A stretch of DNA of 64,000 bases, from contig NZ_JAUSZF010000001.1 of the NCBI RefSeq assembly GCF_030817315.1, positions 2,685,001 to 2,749,000 on the forward strand. The letters are read 5' to 3'. Position 1 is the stretch's first letter, and the number at the start of each line of letters is the position of its first letter. The position numbers and the translations under genes were made by a program. The notes under the pieces were generated by a model, which was given only the letters and a program-made list of their open reading frames with translations, was not told the DNA's origin and did not search any database. This document shows positions 18,122-25,532 of the stretch, one piece after another. The DNA comes from Sphingomonas faeni. Its GTDB lineage: Bacteria; Pseudomonadota; Alphaproteobacteria; Sphingomonadales; Sphingomonadaceae.

Positions 18122-19156
18122 TCAGCCGGGAAGTTTGTAGCGCAGGCTGAAATTGCTCCAGCCGTTCTGCACGTCATACAGGTCGTCGGGCAAACCGCGT
18201 AGCGGCGAACACCCGACAAAGGTCGCGATCGCCAGATCGTCGACGCGGTCGACATAACGCCGGTTGTCGTCGTCGACCCCAGCATGACCACTGATCGTCG
18301 GCCGCGACTTCAGCGTGCCGTCGCGGTTGAGCTTCAGGTTGATCGTCACGCGGATCCGCTCCGCGCCGGGCCCGGGCGTGACCTGACGGTTGGCGCAAGG
18401 CTGCACCTGCCGCAGGATCGCCGAGCCGATGTTCGCCGCCGCCTGCGCACCGAGCTTGGCCGCCTTGGGCGCCTCCGACTTGCTCGGCGAAGGATCGGCC
18501 GACAGCCCCTTCAGGAAATTGTCGCCGAGCCGCGAGCCGCGCGGACGCGACGCCTTGGCCTCCGCGGTCGAGCCGCTGCCCTTGGTCGCGGAAGGCTTCG
18601 CAGGCTTGGCCGAACTCGACGACGACTTGGCGGCAGTATCCGTCGATTTCGTCGCAGTCTTCGCCGGCGCCGATTTCGCCGGCGCAGCCTTGGTCGGCTT
18701 CGCCTTGGCGGGTGCTGGCTGCGGCTTCACGACAGGCTTCGCGACCGGGGCCGGCTTGGCGGCAGGCTTTGGTGGCGCAGGCTTGGGTTTGGGCTGCGGC
18801 TTGGGCGCGGGTTCCGGGGCCGGTTGTGGCTTGGGCGCAGGCTTTGGCGGCGCGGGCTTGGGCTGCGGCGCAGGCGGGGTCGGATCGGGCTTCGGCTCTG
18901 GTTCGGCCTCTTGCGGAGCCGGCGGCGCGGCATCCTCGGGCGCGCCTTCGTCCGGTGCGATCGATTGCGCAGGCGCCTCGGTCGATTGCGGCGCGGTCGC
19001 CTCCAGCGCGACGTCGGGCACCAGGCTCACGTCGATCGGCTGCTGCTGGATCTTGGGCGGTTCGGGCGCGCTGAGAAAGCCCAGCGACAGCAGGCCGAAC
19101 AGCACGACATGCCCGACGACGGCAACGCCTAAGCCGATCTTCTCCGAGCGATCCAT
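18122..19156 (-). CDS. tolA: TolA-like protein of the Tol-Pal system
   Basis: Links the inner-membrane TolQR motor to TolB/Pal. The 344-residue protein has a short cytoplasmic start, one transmembrane helix at about residues 8-27 (GLGVAVVGHVVLFGLLSLGF) and a long Pro/Lys/Ala-rich spacer at about residues 80-200 expected to span the periplasm. A C-terminal globular domain of TolA/TonB type follows (QPCANRQVTPG, then IRVTINLKLNRDGTL). Sequence conservation is low, as is usual for TolA, so its identity leans on position between tolR and tolB. The stop is 2 bp before an ATG in the tolB frame. Confidence 0.9.
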   Translation of the reverse strand: MDRSEKIGLGVAVVGHVVLFGLLSLGFLSAPEPPKIQQQPIDVSLVPDVALEATAPQSTEAPAQSIAPDEGAPEDAAPPAPQEAEPEPKPDPTPPAPQPKPAPPKPAPKPQPAPEPAPKPQPKPKPAPPKPAAKPAPVAKPVVKPQPAPAKAKPTKAAPAKSAPAKTATKSTDTAAKSSSSSAKPAKPSATKGSGSTAEAKASRPRGSRLGDNFLKGLSADPSPSKSEAPKAAKLGAQAAANIGSAILRQVQPCANRQVTPGPGAERIRVTINLKLNRDGTLKSRPTISGHAGVDDDNRRYVDRVDDLAIATFVGCSPLRGLPDDLYDVQNGWSNFSLRYKLPG

Positions 19157-19169
19157 CAGGCCAGCGCCA

Positions 19170-19607
19170 TCAGTTCTGATTACCCTCGACGGTCACGAGC
19201 GCGACGCGGTTCAGCCCGGCGCGGTTGAGTTCGCCCATCACGCGCATCACGCGCCCGTAGTCGAGCTTCCGGTCAGCGCGCAGCAGCACCTGTGGCTCGT
19301 CGCCGACCGCACGGCTGGCGGCGATCGACGCGAGCCGGATCGGGAGCGCGTCGTCGGTCACCTGATCCTTGTCGATGAACAGCGCGCCGGTCCCGTCCAT
19401 CGAGATCTCGACGGGCTTCTGCTCCTGGTCGAGCGCCTTGGCGCGCGCGTCGGGCAGGTTCACCGGCACGCCTGCAGTCATCAGCGGCGCGGTCACCATG
19501 AAGATGATCAGCAGCACCAGCATCACGTCGACCAGCGGCGTGACGTTGATATCCGCCATCGGCGCGCGGCGGCCGCGCCCGCGGGAAGAAGGAAGGTTCA
19601 TCGCCAC
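19170..19607 (-). CDS. tolR: TolR / ExbD family protein
   Basis: Inner-membrane partner of TolQ in the proton-driven Tol motor. The 145-residue protein has one N-terminal transmembrane helix with the functional aspartate (INVTPLVDVMLVLLIIFMVT, Asp in PLVD) and a periplasmic ExbD domain (LLRADRKLDYGRVMRVMGEL). It follows tolQ in the operon but is separated from it by a palindromic element of about 170 bp, unusually wide for this cluster. Confidence 0.95.
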   Translation of the reverse strand: MAMNLPSSRGRGRRAPMADINVTPLVDVMLVLLIIFMVTAPLMTAGVPVNLPDARAKALDQEQKPVEISMDGTGALFIDKDQVTDDALPIRLASIAASRAVGDEPQVLLRADRKLDYGRVMRVMGELNRAGLNRVALVTVEGNQN

Positions 19608-19611
19608 CTAA

Positions 19612-19780
19612 AATCCTCCCCGCACGCGGGGAGGGGGACCAGCGAAGCTGGTGGAGGGGGCGTGCCGCAGACGTCCGGATGCGTTTAGGTCCTCGTCAAA
19701 CGGGCGACGCGCTGTGTGGAGAACCCCCTCCACCACGCCGCTGCGCGTCGCGGTCCCCCTCCCCGTGCCGGGGAGGATTT
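19612..19780. repeat. palindromic element between tolQ and tolR
   Basis: Outer arms aatcctccccgcacggggag-type and the inverse ggggaggatt, with inner arms ggtggagggggc / gccccctccacc-like sequences. The same architecture occurs at 62866-63031 after topA. It interrupts an operon that is otherwise tightly packed and would form a large stem-loop in the tolQ-tolR transcript, possibly changing their relative expression. Confidence 0.75.
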
Positions 19781-19789
19781 GCGTCGCGC

Positions 19790-20482
19790 TCATCGCGAGC
19801 CGTCCAGCTGGCGGCTCAAGGTCGTGTGGAAGCCGTCGGCGAACCGGTTGAGGCTCGCCTCGATCCGGTTGATGCCGTGCGAGAAGCGGTTGTACGCGAT
19901 CACCGCCGGAATAGCCGCGAACAGGCCGATCGCCGTCGCGAACAGTGCCTCGGCAATACCCGGCGCGACCACCGCCAGCGACGTGTTCTGTGCCGCCGCG
20001 ATGCTCGTGAAGCTCCGCATGATCCCCCAAACCGTACCGAACAGCCCGACGAACGGCGCCACCGAGCCAACCGTCGCCAGCACGTTCAACCGATCCGACA
20101 GCTTGTCGATCTCGCCAGCAACCGCTGCGCCCATCGTGGTCGCCAGCCGCTCGCGCGTGCCGCTCTTGTCGATCGTGCCGCCCGCGGTGGAACGCCGCCA
20201 CTCGGTCACGCCCGCCGCGAACACCCGCGCCGACGGCAGGTCGTTCTCGCCCTCCGCCTTGTAGAAGACGTCGATATCCTCGGCCTTCCAGAAATCGCGC
20301 TCGAACCGGGTCATGTTCTTGCGCGTCTTGCCGATCCGCCGCCAGAACGCGACGATCAGCGCCCAGGTCCAGATGCTGGCGAGCAGCAGCCCGATCATAA
20401 CGCCCTTCACGACCCAGTCGGCCTGCAGGAACAAGTGGATCGGCGACAGCGTCGCGCTATCCATAGTCAACACCGGATTCAT
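19790..20482 (-). CDS. tolQ: TolQ / ExbB proton-channel protein
   Basis: Inner-membrane subunit of the Tol motor, forming the proton path with TolR. The 230-residue protein has three transmembrane helices at the usual places (VMIGLLLASIWTWALIVAF, APFVGLFGTVWGIMRSF, LFATAIGLFAAIPAVIAY), with the family pattern VGLFGTVWGIM. I chose the ATG at 20482 (MNPVLTMDS) because GGGGGAAGC precedes it and it overlaps the ybgC stop by ATGA. Confidence 0.96.
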   Translation of the reverse strand: MNPVLTMDSATLSPIHLFLQADWVVKGVMIGLLLASIWTWALIVAFWRRIGKTRKNMTRFERDFWKAEDIDVFYKAEGENDLPSARVFAAGVTEWRRSTAGGTIDKSGTRERLATTMGAAVAGEIDKLSDRLNVLATVGSVAPFVGLFGTVWGIMRSFTSIAAAQNTSLAVVAPGIAEALFATAIGLFAAIPAVIAYNRFSHGINRIEASLNRFADGFHTTLSRQLDGSR

Positions 20483-20937
20483 GCTTCCCCCTGCCAGACT
20501 AGGCGTTCGTAGATATCGATCCATGCGCGTGGCTGGCGGCGCGGGCGACCATTCGGGGCGACCAACGCCGCCACGATGTCCGCCTCGGCCAAGACAAGCC
20601 CGTCGCGCATGACCCTTTGATGAATGGCGACCCCGGCCGCGCGGACCTGCACGATCCGCGAGACGACCAGCAATGCGTCGTCGAGCCTGGCGGGCGCGGC
20701 ATAGCGGATGGTGACGCTGGCGATCGCGTAGGAGCCCTCGCCCGCCTCGAACGCCGCGCGCTGATCGATCCCGCCGACCCGCAGCATGTCCGACCGCGCG
20801 CGCTCCATGTAGCGCAGGTAATTGGCGTGATAGACCGCGCCCGACAGGTCGGTGTCCTCGAAATACACGCGTACCGGAAACCGGTGCTCGCGCCCGTCGA
20901 AGCGGCCTTCCGCCGGACGATCTGAAACTTCAGCCAT
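20479..20937 (-). CDS. ybgC: Tol-Pal-associated acyl-CoA thioesterase YbgC
   Basis: Hot-dog-fold thioesterase habitually encoded first in Tol-Pal operons. The 152-residue form starts MAEVSDRPAEG and has the catalytic pattern VYFEDTDLSGAVYHANYLRYMERAR, with the active-site Asp and His. Starts further upstream (ATG at 20979 or TTG at 20988) would add up to 17 residues. None has a convincing ribosome site, so the start is uncertain. It overlaps tolQ by four bases. Confidence 0.92.
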   Translation of the reverse strand: MAEVSDRPAEGRFDGREHRFPVRVYFEDTDLSGAVYHANYLRYMERARSDMLRVGGIDQRAAFEAGEGSYAIASVTIRYAAPARLDDALLVVSRIVQVRAAGVAIHQRVMRDGLVLAEADIVAALVAPNGRPRRQPRAWIDIYERLVWQGEA

Positions 20938-21048
20938 TCCCGCGGCTGTTAACCCAGTCTTTGCGGGGAAGCCAACCATTGCCTGCAAGATGTGCGCGGT
21001 AACGGCGGTGAAACGTTAACGCGCCCCCTCTCCGCAAGGGAGAGGATT

Positions 21049-21807
21049 TTACTGGAAGACGCTGGGGTCGAGCTTCAGGCGAGGCTGCGCGGGCGGCACG
21101 GGCTGCGAGACCGGCTGGAGCCGGGCCTGCGTGATCGCCTGCACCGGCGCGTTCGACGCATATTGGCGCGAGGCGACCAGCTGCGGCTGGACCGGACGGA
21201 CCGTGCGACCGCGCCATGCGTCGACCGCGCGGTAGAAATCGGTGAACGGCCGCTCGAGCACCGGCAGGTTCTGTGCGGCGAACGCGGGCAAGGTATCGGC
21301 CGTCAGACCTGTGCTCTGCGCGAGAACAGCGCCCGCCGCGGCGCAGAAGTCATCACGCGCGGGGGACTGGGAGAAGAAGTTGTAGAGCCGCGTCATCGAA
21401 TCGTCGTAGCGATCCTGCCAGTCGCCGCCGCCTGCCTTGTATTCACTTGCATAGGTCGCCTCGGCCTTTGCGAGCACCGGCTTCTGCGCCGAGAGCAGCG
21501 CGTTGTAGCCTGCGACGATCGTCAACTCCTGCGGCCCGCGGCACGCGAGCGCGGCGACGTTGAGAGCGGCGCGGAGATGCCAGACCTTGGCGGACGTCGT
21601 CAGGTTGCGATTCGGCGTGGGATAGGTGCCGTCGGCGAGCGCGACCGGGATGACGATGGTCGGCGACGCACCCTTGGGCATCGTCGGCGCAGGGACCGGC
21701 ACCATGATGACGGGCGGCGTGACCTGCGCCACGGTCCGTGGCTTCGACGTGCAGCCGGCCAGCAGGCCCAATGCGGTAACGGACAGCAAAGCAAACCGAC
21801 GACTCAT
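21049..21807 (-). CDS. putative lipoprotein, unknown function
   Basis: A 252-residue protein I cannot assign. It begins MSRRFALLSVTALGLLAGC, a lipoprotein signal with lipobox LLAGC, so it is probably membrane-anchored. The mature part starts with a Pro/Val/Thr-rich linker, continues with a mostly helical region (LRAALNVAALACRG, then ELTIVAGYNALLSAQKPVLAKAEATYASEY) and ends in a Gln/Pro-rich tail. It follows the Tol-Pal operon on the same strand but upstream of ybgC, with a small palindrome and its own start region, so it is likely a separate unit. An ATG three codons earlier (21816) is possible. Confidence 0.75.
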   Translation of the reverse strand: MSRRFALLSVTALGLLAGCTSKPRTVAQVTPPVIMVPVPAPTMPKGASPTIVIPVALADGTYPTPNRNLTTSAKVWHLRAALNVAALACRGPQELTIVAGYNALLSAQKPVLAKAEATYASEYKAGGGDWQDRYDDSMTRLYNFFSQSPARDDFCAAAGAVLAQSTGLTADTLPAFAAQNLPVLERPFTDFYRAVDAWRGRTVRPVQPQLVASRQYASNAPVQAITQARLQPVSQPVPPAQPRLKLDPSVFQ

Positions 21808-21957
21808 CGCAACCACCTCGTATCGTCCCCCGACGGGACACTCTATGCAGGGATTAGGTTAACGAGACGTAATCCGTATACGGTTTGCGGTGAGTTGAGA
21901 GAGGGTGGGGGTTCAGGGTTGTGCTGAAGTGGGGGGGCCGGTTCCCCGCAACTCCAC

Positions 21958-22058
21958 CACCCCGGCGGAGGCCGGGGCCCAATTGGAAAGGTGAGAGTAA
22001 CGGAGCGCGACCTCAGTCAGCGACGTCCCCCAATTGGGCCCCGGCCTTCGCCGGGGTG
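21958..22058. repeat. palindromic intergenic element, family A copy 3
   Basis: ccccggcggaggccggggccc, then aattggaaaggt, core 'agagtaacggagcgc', then ccccaattgggccccgg. It occupies the middle of the 332-bp gap between the flavin oxidoreductase and lipoprotein genes. A short palindrome of the form ccctcgtaaggga also lies at 22105-22130. Nothing else is seen in the gap. Confidence 0.8.
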
Positions 22059-22139
22059 GTGCTGGGGTGAAGTATCACGCCGTTAAAACGATGCCGCCCC
22101 TCTTGACCCTCCCTCGTAAGGGAGAGGATCAGAAGTACC

Positions 22140-23207
22140 TTAAACCGCGCGTGCTTCCAGCGCGGCGGCCGCCTGTGCCATCAGGCCGCCGATGATATCC
22201 GCGACCGGCTCCTCGCGCTTGACCATGCCGACCGACTGGCCTGCCATCACCGAGCCATGCTCGACATCGCCGTCGACCACCGCGCGGCGCAACGCGCCCG
22301 CCCAGTAATGCTCGATCTGCAACTGCGCCTCGGCCATTTCCACGCGGCCGCCATCCAGATGCCCGGCGACTTCGCGCTGCTTTGCCGTAAACAACTCGCT
22401 CGACGCATTTTTCAGCGCGCGAACCGGAATCACCGGAAGCCGCGCATCGATCTGCACGCTGGCGATCGCATCACGCGCCGACGCTCGGATGAACGCCTTC
22501 TTGAAATTGGCATGCGCGATCGATTCGGTCGCGCACACGAACAGCGTGCCGAGCTGGACGCCCGCCGCACCCATGTCGAGATACCCCGCGATCGCCTCGC
22601 CGCGACCGATCCCGCCGGCGACGAACACCGGCACCTGATCTGCGATCTCGGGCAGCATTTCCTGCGCGAGCACGCTGGTCGAGACCGGGCCGATATGGCC
22701 GCCGGCCTCCATCCCCTCGATCACCAGCGCATCGACGCCGCTGCGAATGAGCTTCTTCGCGAGTGCCAGCGCAGGCGAGAACGCGATCAGCTTCGCGCCA
22801 GTCTCCTTGATCGCCTCGATGCTGCCCTTGGGCGGCAGGCCACCGGCGAGCACGATGTGGCCGACCTTGTGCTTGGCGCAGACCGCGATCAGCTCGAACA
22901 GGTCGGGATGCATCGTGATGAGGTTCACGCCGAACGGCTTGTCGGTCATCGCCTTGGTCGCGGCGATCTCGGTATCGAGCAGCGCGGGCGTCATCGCGCC
23001 GCACGCGATCACGCCGAACCCGCCCGCGTTGGAGATCGCGGAGACGAGGTTACGCTCGCTTACCCAGGACATCGCGCCGCCGAGAATGGCGACCTCCGAC
23101 CCGAGGAACGCTGCGCCGCGCGCCATCCGGCGGGCGAGCCGCTCGGCGCCTACCGAGTGAAGGGGGGCGGGGGATGAGGTAGCCTGAAGCGCGGACATAT
23201 CGGTCAT
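22140..23207 (-). CDS. NAD(P)H-dependent flavin oxidoreductase / nitronate monooxygenase family
   Basis: A 355-residue TIM-barrel FMN enzyme of the 2-nitropropane dioxygenase / FabK-like family. Seen: the N-terminal substrate region (PILGGAMSWVSERNLVSAISNAGGFG-type pattern), the phosphate-binding loop (QVPVFVAGGIGRGEAI) and GAAGVQLGTLFVCATES. A Gly-rich EGMEAGGHIGP segment matches the nitronate monooxygenase class. Whether the substrate is a nitronate or an enoyl thioester cannot be decided. The start MTDMSALQ was kept; MSALQ at 23198 is the alternative. Confidence 0.87.
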   Translation of the reverse strand: MTDMSALQATSSPAPLHSVGAERLARRMARGAAFLGSEVAILGGAMSWVSERNLVSAISNAGGFGVIACGAMTPALLDTEIAATKAMTDKPFGVNLITMHPDLFELIAVCAKHKVGHIVLAGGLPPKGSIEAIKETGAKLIAFSPALALAKKLIRSGVDALVIEGMEAGGHIGPVSTSVLAQEMLPEIADQVPVFVAGGIGRGEAIAGYLDMGAAGVQLGTLFVCATESIAHANFKKAFIRASARDAIASVQIDARLPVIPVRALKNASSELFTAKQREVAGHLDGGRVEMAEAQLQIEHYWAGALRRAVVDGDVEHGSVMAGQSVGMVKREEPVADIIGGLMAQAAAALEARAV

Positions 23208-23221
23208 GCGCCCCGCCTAGC

Positions 23222-23256
23222 CCTCCCCCGACCCCTCCCGCAAGCGGGAGGGGAGA
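23222..23256. repeat. short palindrome, family D
   Basis: cccctcccgcaagcgggagggg with flanking C- and G-rich arms, immediately downstream of the lysC stop. It is the same core as at 3046-3198. Confidence 0.6.
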
Positions 23257-23259
23257 GAT

Positions 23260-24513
23260 TTACGCCGCGTCCTCGGCATCGAGACCGTACGCCGTGTGCA
23301 GCACGCGCACCGCCAGCTCGGTATAATCCTCTTCGATCAGCACGCTGACCTTAATCTCCGAGGTCGCGATCGCCTGGATGTTGATGCCGCGCTCGCCGAG
23401 CGTCGTGAACATCGTCGATGCAACGCCCGCGTGGCTGCGCATCCCGACGCCGACGACCGAGACCTTGGCGACGCGCGTATCGTGGACGATCGTCGCATAG
23501 CCGATCGCCTCCTTTGCCTTGTCGAGGATATCGAGCGATCGCGCGAGGTCCGCCGCAGGCACCGTGAAGGTGACGTCAGTCGAGCCGGTCGAGTGCGCGA
23601 CGTTCTGCACGATCATGTCGACGTTGATCCCGCCGTCCGCCAGCGGCGCGAAGATCGCCGCGACCGAGCCGGGCCGATCGCTGACCTGCGTCAGCGTGAT
23701 CTTCGCCTCGTTCTTGTCGTGCGCGATGCCGGTGATGAGCTGGCGTTCCATATCGTCGATTTCCTCTTCGCCCACGATCAGCGTGCCGCGGTGACCGTCA
23801 TTGGTATCGCCGTCTTCGAACGAAGACAGCACGCGCACGCGCACATTCTCTTTCATCGCCAGGCCGACAGAGCGCGTCTGCAACACCTTGGCACCTACGC
23901 TGGCGAGTTCCAGCATCTCTTCATACGTGACCTTGCTCAGTTTTCGCGCGCGCGGCACGATCCTGGGGTCGGTCGTGTAGACGCCGTCGACGTCGGTATA
24001 GATGTCGCAGCGGTCGGCCTTCATCGCCGCCGCCATCGCCACCGCCGACGTATCCGAGCCGCCGCGGCCCAAGGTGGTGACGCGCTGACCGTCCGCAACG
24101 CCCTGGAAACCTGGGATCACCGCGACGACACCCTCGGCGAGGCTCGCATCGAGCGCGGCCGTGTCGATTTCACCGATCCGGGCCGAGCCGTGCGCGTCGG
24201 ACGTGTTGATCGGCAACTGCCAGCCGAGCCACGACCGGGCCTTGCAACCCGCCGCCTGCAAAGCGATCGCGAGCAGGCCGCTCGTGATCTGCTCGCCGGC
24301 CGAGACGACGACGTCATATTCCTTGGCATCGTACAGCGACGACGCCTCGCGGCAGAAGCCGACGAGCCGGTCGGTCTCGCCAGCCATCGCGGAGACGACG
24401 ACGGCGACCTGGTTGCCGGCGTCGACTTCGCGCTTCACGCGCGCGGCGACGTTGCGGATCCGCTCGATCCCAGCCATCGACGTCCCGCCGAATTTCATCA
24501 CGATACGGGCCAT
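23260..24513 (-). CDS. lysC: aspartate kinase
   Basis: First enzyme of the aspartate family pathway: phosphorylates aspartate toward lysine, methionine and threonine. The 417-residue protein opens MARIVMKFGGTSMAG, the family's nucleotide-binding motif. It contains the catalytic core (TLGRGGSDTSAVAMAAA, then CDIYTDVDGVYTTDPR) and ends with two ACT domains (TLTQVSDRPGSVAAIF; VSVVGVGMRSHAGVASTMF), so allosteric inhibition by lysine and/or threonine is expected. I chose the ATG at 24511-24513 from the motif; the frame stays open 43 codons further. It is divergent from ubiG. thrC, in the same pathway, is elsewhere in the window. Confidence 0.97.
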   Translation of the reverse strand: MARIVMKFGGTSMAGIERIRNVAARVKREVDAGNQVAVVVSAMAGETDRLVGFCREASSLYDAKEYDVVVSAGEQITSGLLAIALQAAGCKARSWLGWQLPINTSDAHGSARIGEIDTAALDASLAEGVVAVIPGFQGVADGQRVTTLGRGGSDTSAVAMAAAMKADRCDIYTDVDGVYTTDPRIVPRARKLSKVTYEEMLELASVGAKVLQTRSVGLAMKENVRVRVLSSFEDGDTNDGHRGTLIVGEEEIDDMERQLITGIAHDKNEAKITLTQVSDRPGSVAAIFAPLADGGINVDMIVQNVAHSTGSTDVTFTVPAADLARSLDILDKAKEAIGYATIVHDTRVAKVSVVGVGMRSHAGVASTMFTTLGERGINIQAIATSEIKVSVLIEEDYTELAVRVLHTAYGLDAEDAA

Positions 24514-24565
24514 TGGCAGCGCAAATCCCTTTGGGTCGAAGCGGCGGCCCTGATAGGTAGCGCGC

Positions 24566-25306
24566 ATGATACTGGCAAGTGACACCGTAAACAGCGCAAC
24601 AATCGATCCGCGCGAGGCCGCGCATTTCGGCACGATGGCCAAGGACTGGTGGGATCCGAAGGGCTCGTCCGCCCCGCTTCACAAGCTCAACCCGCCGCGG
24701 CTGCGCTATATTCGCGAGCAGGTCGACGCGCATTGGGGCGGCGATGGGGTTAGCTTCACGCCGCTGGCGGGGAAGACCGCGCTCGACGTCGGCTGCGGCG
24801 CAGGGTTGCTATGCGAACCGCTCGCTCGTCTCGGCGCGACGGTGACGGGGATCGATGCCGCGCCCGAGAATATCGCGGTGGCGGAGACCCATGCGGCGCA
24901 GAGCGGGTTGGCGATCGATTATCGCGCGGGGGGCGTCGAGGGGCTGGTCGGGCAATATGATCTGGTCACCAGCCTCGAGGTGATCGAGCATGTCAGCGAT
25001 CCCGCCGGCTTTGTTCGGGGTTTGGCGCGGACGTTGGCGGAGGGCGGGCTGCTGATTTTGTCGACGCCCAACCGTACGCCGTTGTCTCGGTTGGCGATGA
25101 TCACCGTAGCGGAAGGTGCTGGGGTCATTCCCAAGGGGACGCATGACTGGAACAAGTTCCTGACGCCAGAAGAGCTGACGGCGTTGCTGAAGGATGCGGG
25201 GCTGCGTGTGACGGATACGCGGGGGCTGAGCTTCTCGCCCGCGACGGGGTTCACGCTGAGCGATTCAACCAGTCTCGATTACTTCCTGACCGCGGTAAAA
25301 GCCTGA
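24566..25306 (+). CDS. ubiG: ubiquinone biosynthesis O-methyltransferase
   Basis: UbiG performs both O-methylations of ubiquinone biosynthesis with S-adenosylmethionine. The 246-residue protein has the family N-terminus (AAHFGTMAKDWWDPKGSSAPLH), SAM motif I (ALDVGCGAGLLCEPLARLGA) and the signature following it (VTGIDAAPENIAVAETHA). It ends with SLDYFLTAVKA. It lies 52 bp from the divergent lysC start, a common arrangement in alphaproteobacteria. Intact by length. Confidence 0.96.
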   Translation: MILASDTVNSATIDPREAAHFGTMAKDWWDPKGSSAPLHKLNPPRLRYIREQVDAHWGGDGVSFTPLAGKTALDVGCGAGLLCEPLARLGATVTGIDAAPENIAVAETHAAQSGLAIDYRAGGVEGLVGQYDLVTSLEVIEHVSDPAGFVRGLARTLAEGGLLILSTPNRTPLSRLAMITVAEGAGVIPKGTHDWNKFLTPEELTALLKDAGLRVTDTRGLSFSPATGFTLSDSTSLDYFLTAVKA

Positions 25307-25341
25307 CCTTGCCGCGCACGCCGCCACCCCGGTTCTCGCCG

Positions 25342-25445
25342 CCACCCCGGCGGAGGCCGGGGCCCAGTTGGAAAGGTCGTGGTAACGCAGCGCGATCGCT
25401 AATCATCACCGTCCCCCACCTGGGCCCCGGCCTCCGCCGGGGTGG
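25342..25445. repeat. palindromic intergenic element, family A copy 4
   Basis: ccaccccggcggaggccggg, then gttggaaaggtcg, core 'ggtaacgcagcgcg', then ccacctgggccccgg and ccgccggggtgg. Same arms and core as the copies at 9037, 17931, 21958 and 41185. Confidence 0.8.
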
Positions 25446-25480
25446 GGCTGAGTAATGGAGCGCTTCCCTCCCCTACCTTG

Positions 25481-25532
25481 TTCACCCGCGAAGGCGGGTG
25501 CCCAGTCTGGGCACCCGCCTTCGCGGGTGAAC
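25481..25532. repeat. palindrome, family C copy 3, overlapping a start codon
   Basis: A nearly perfect palindrome: ttcacccgcgaaggcgggtg, spacer, then cacccgccttcgcgggtgaa. Its last bases (gtgaac) supply the GTG at 25527 used as the likely start of the following gene. It is closely similar to the copy at 41341, including the preceding 'ctaccttgtt'-type flank. Confidence 0.75.

Noticed and set aside
18284-19132. Plus-strand Arg/Gly/Leu-rich frames opposite tolA
   Set aside because: Low-complexity reflections of the Pro/Lys/Ala spacer of TolA.
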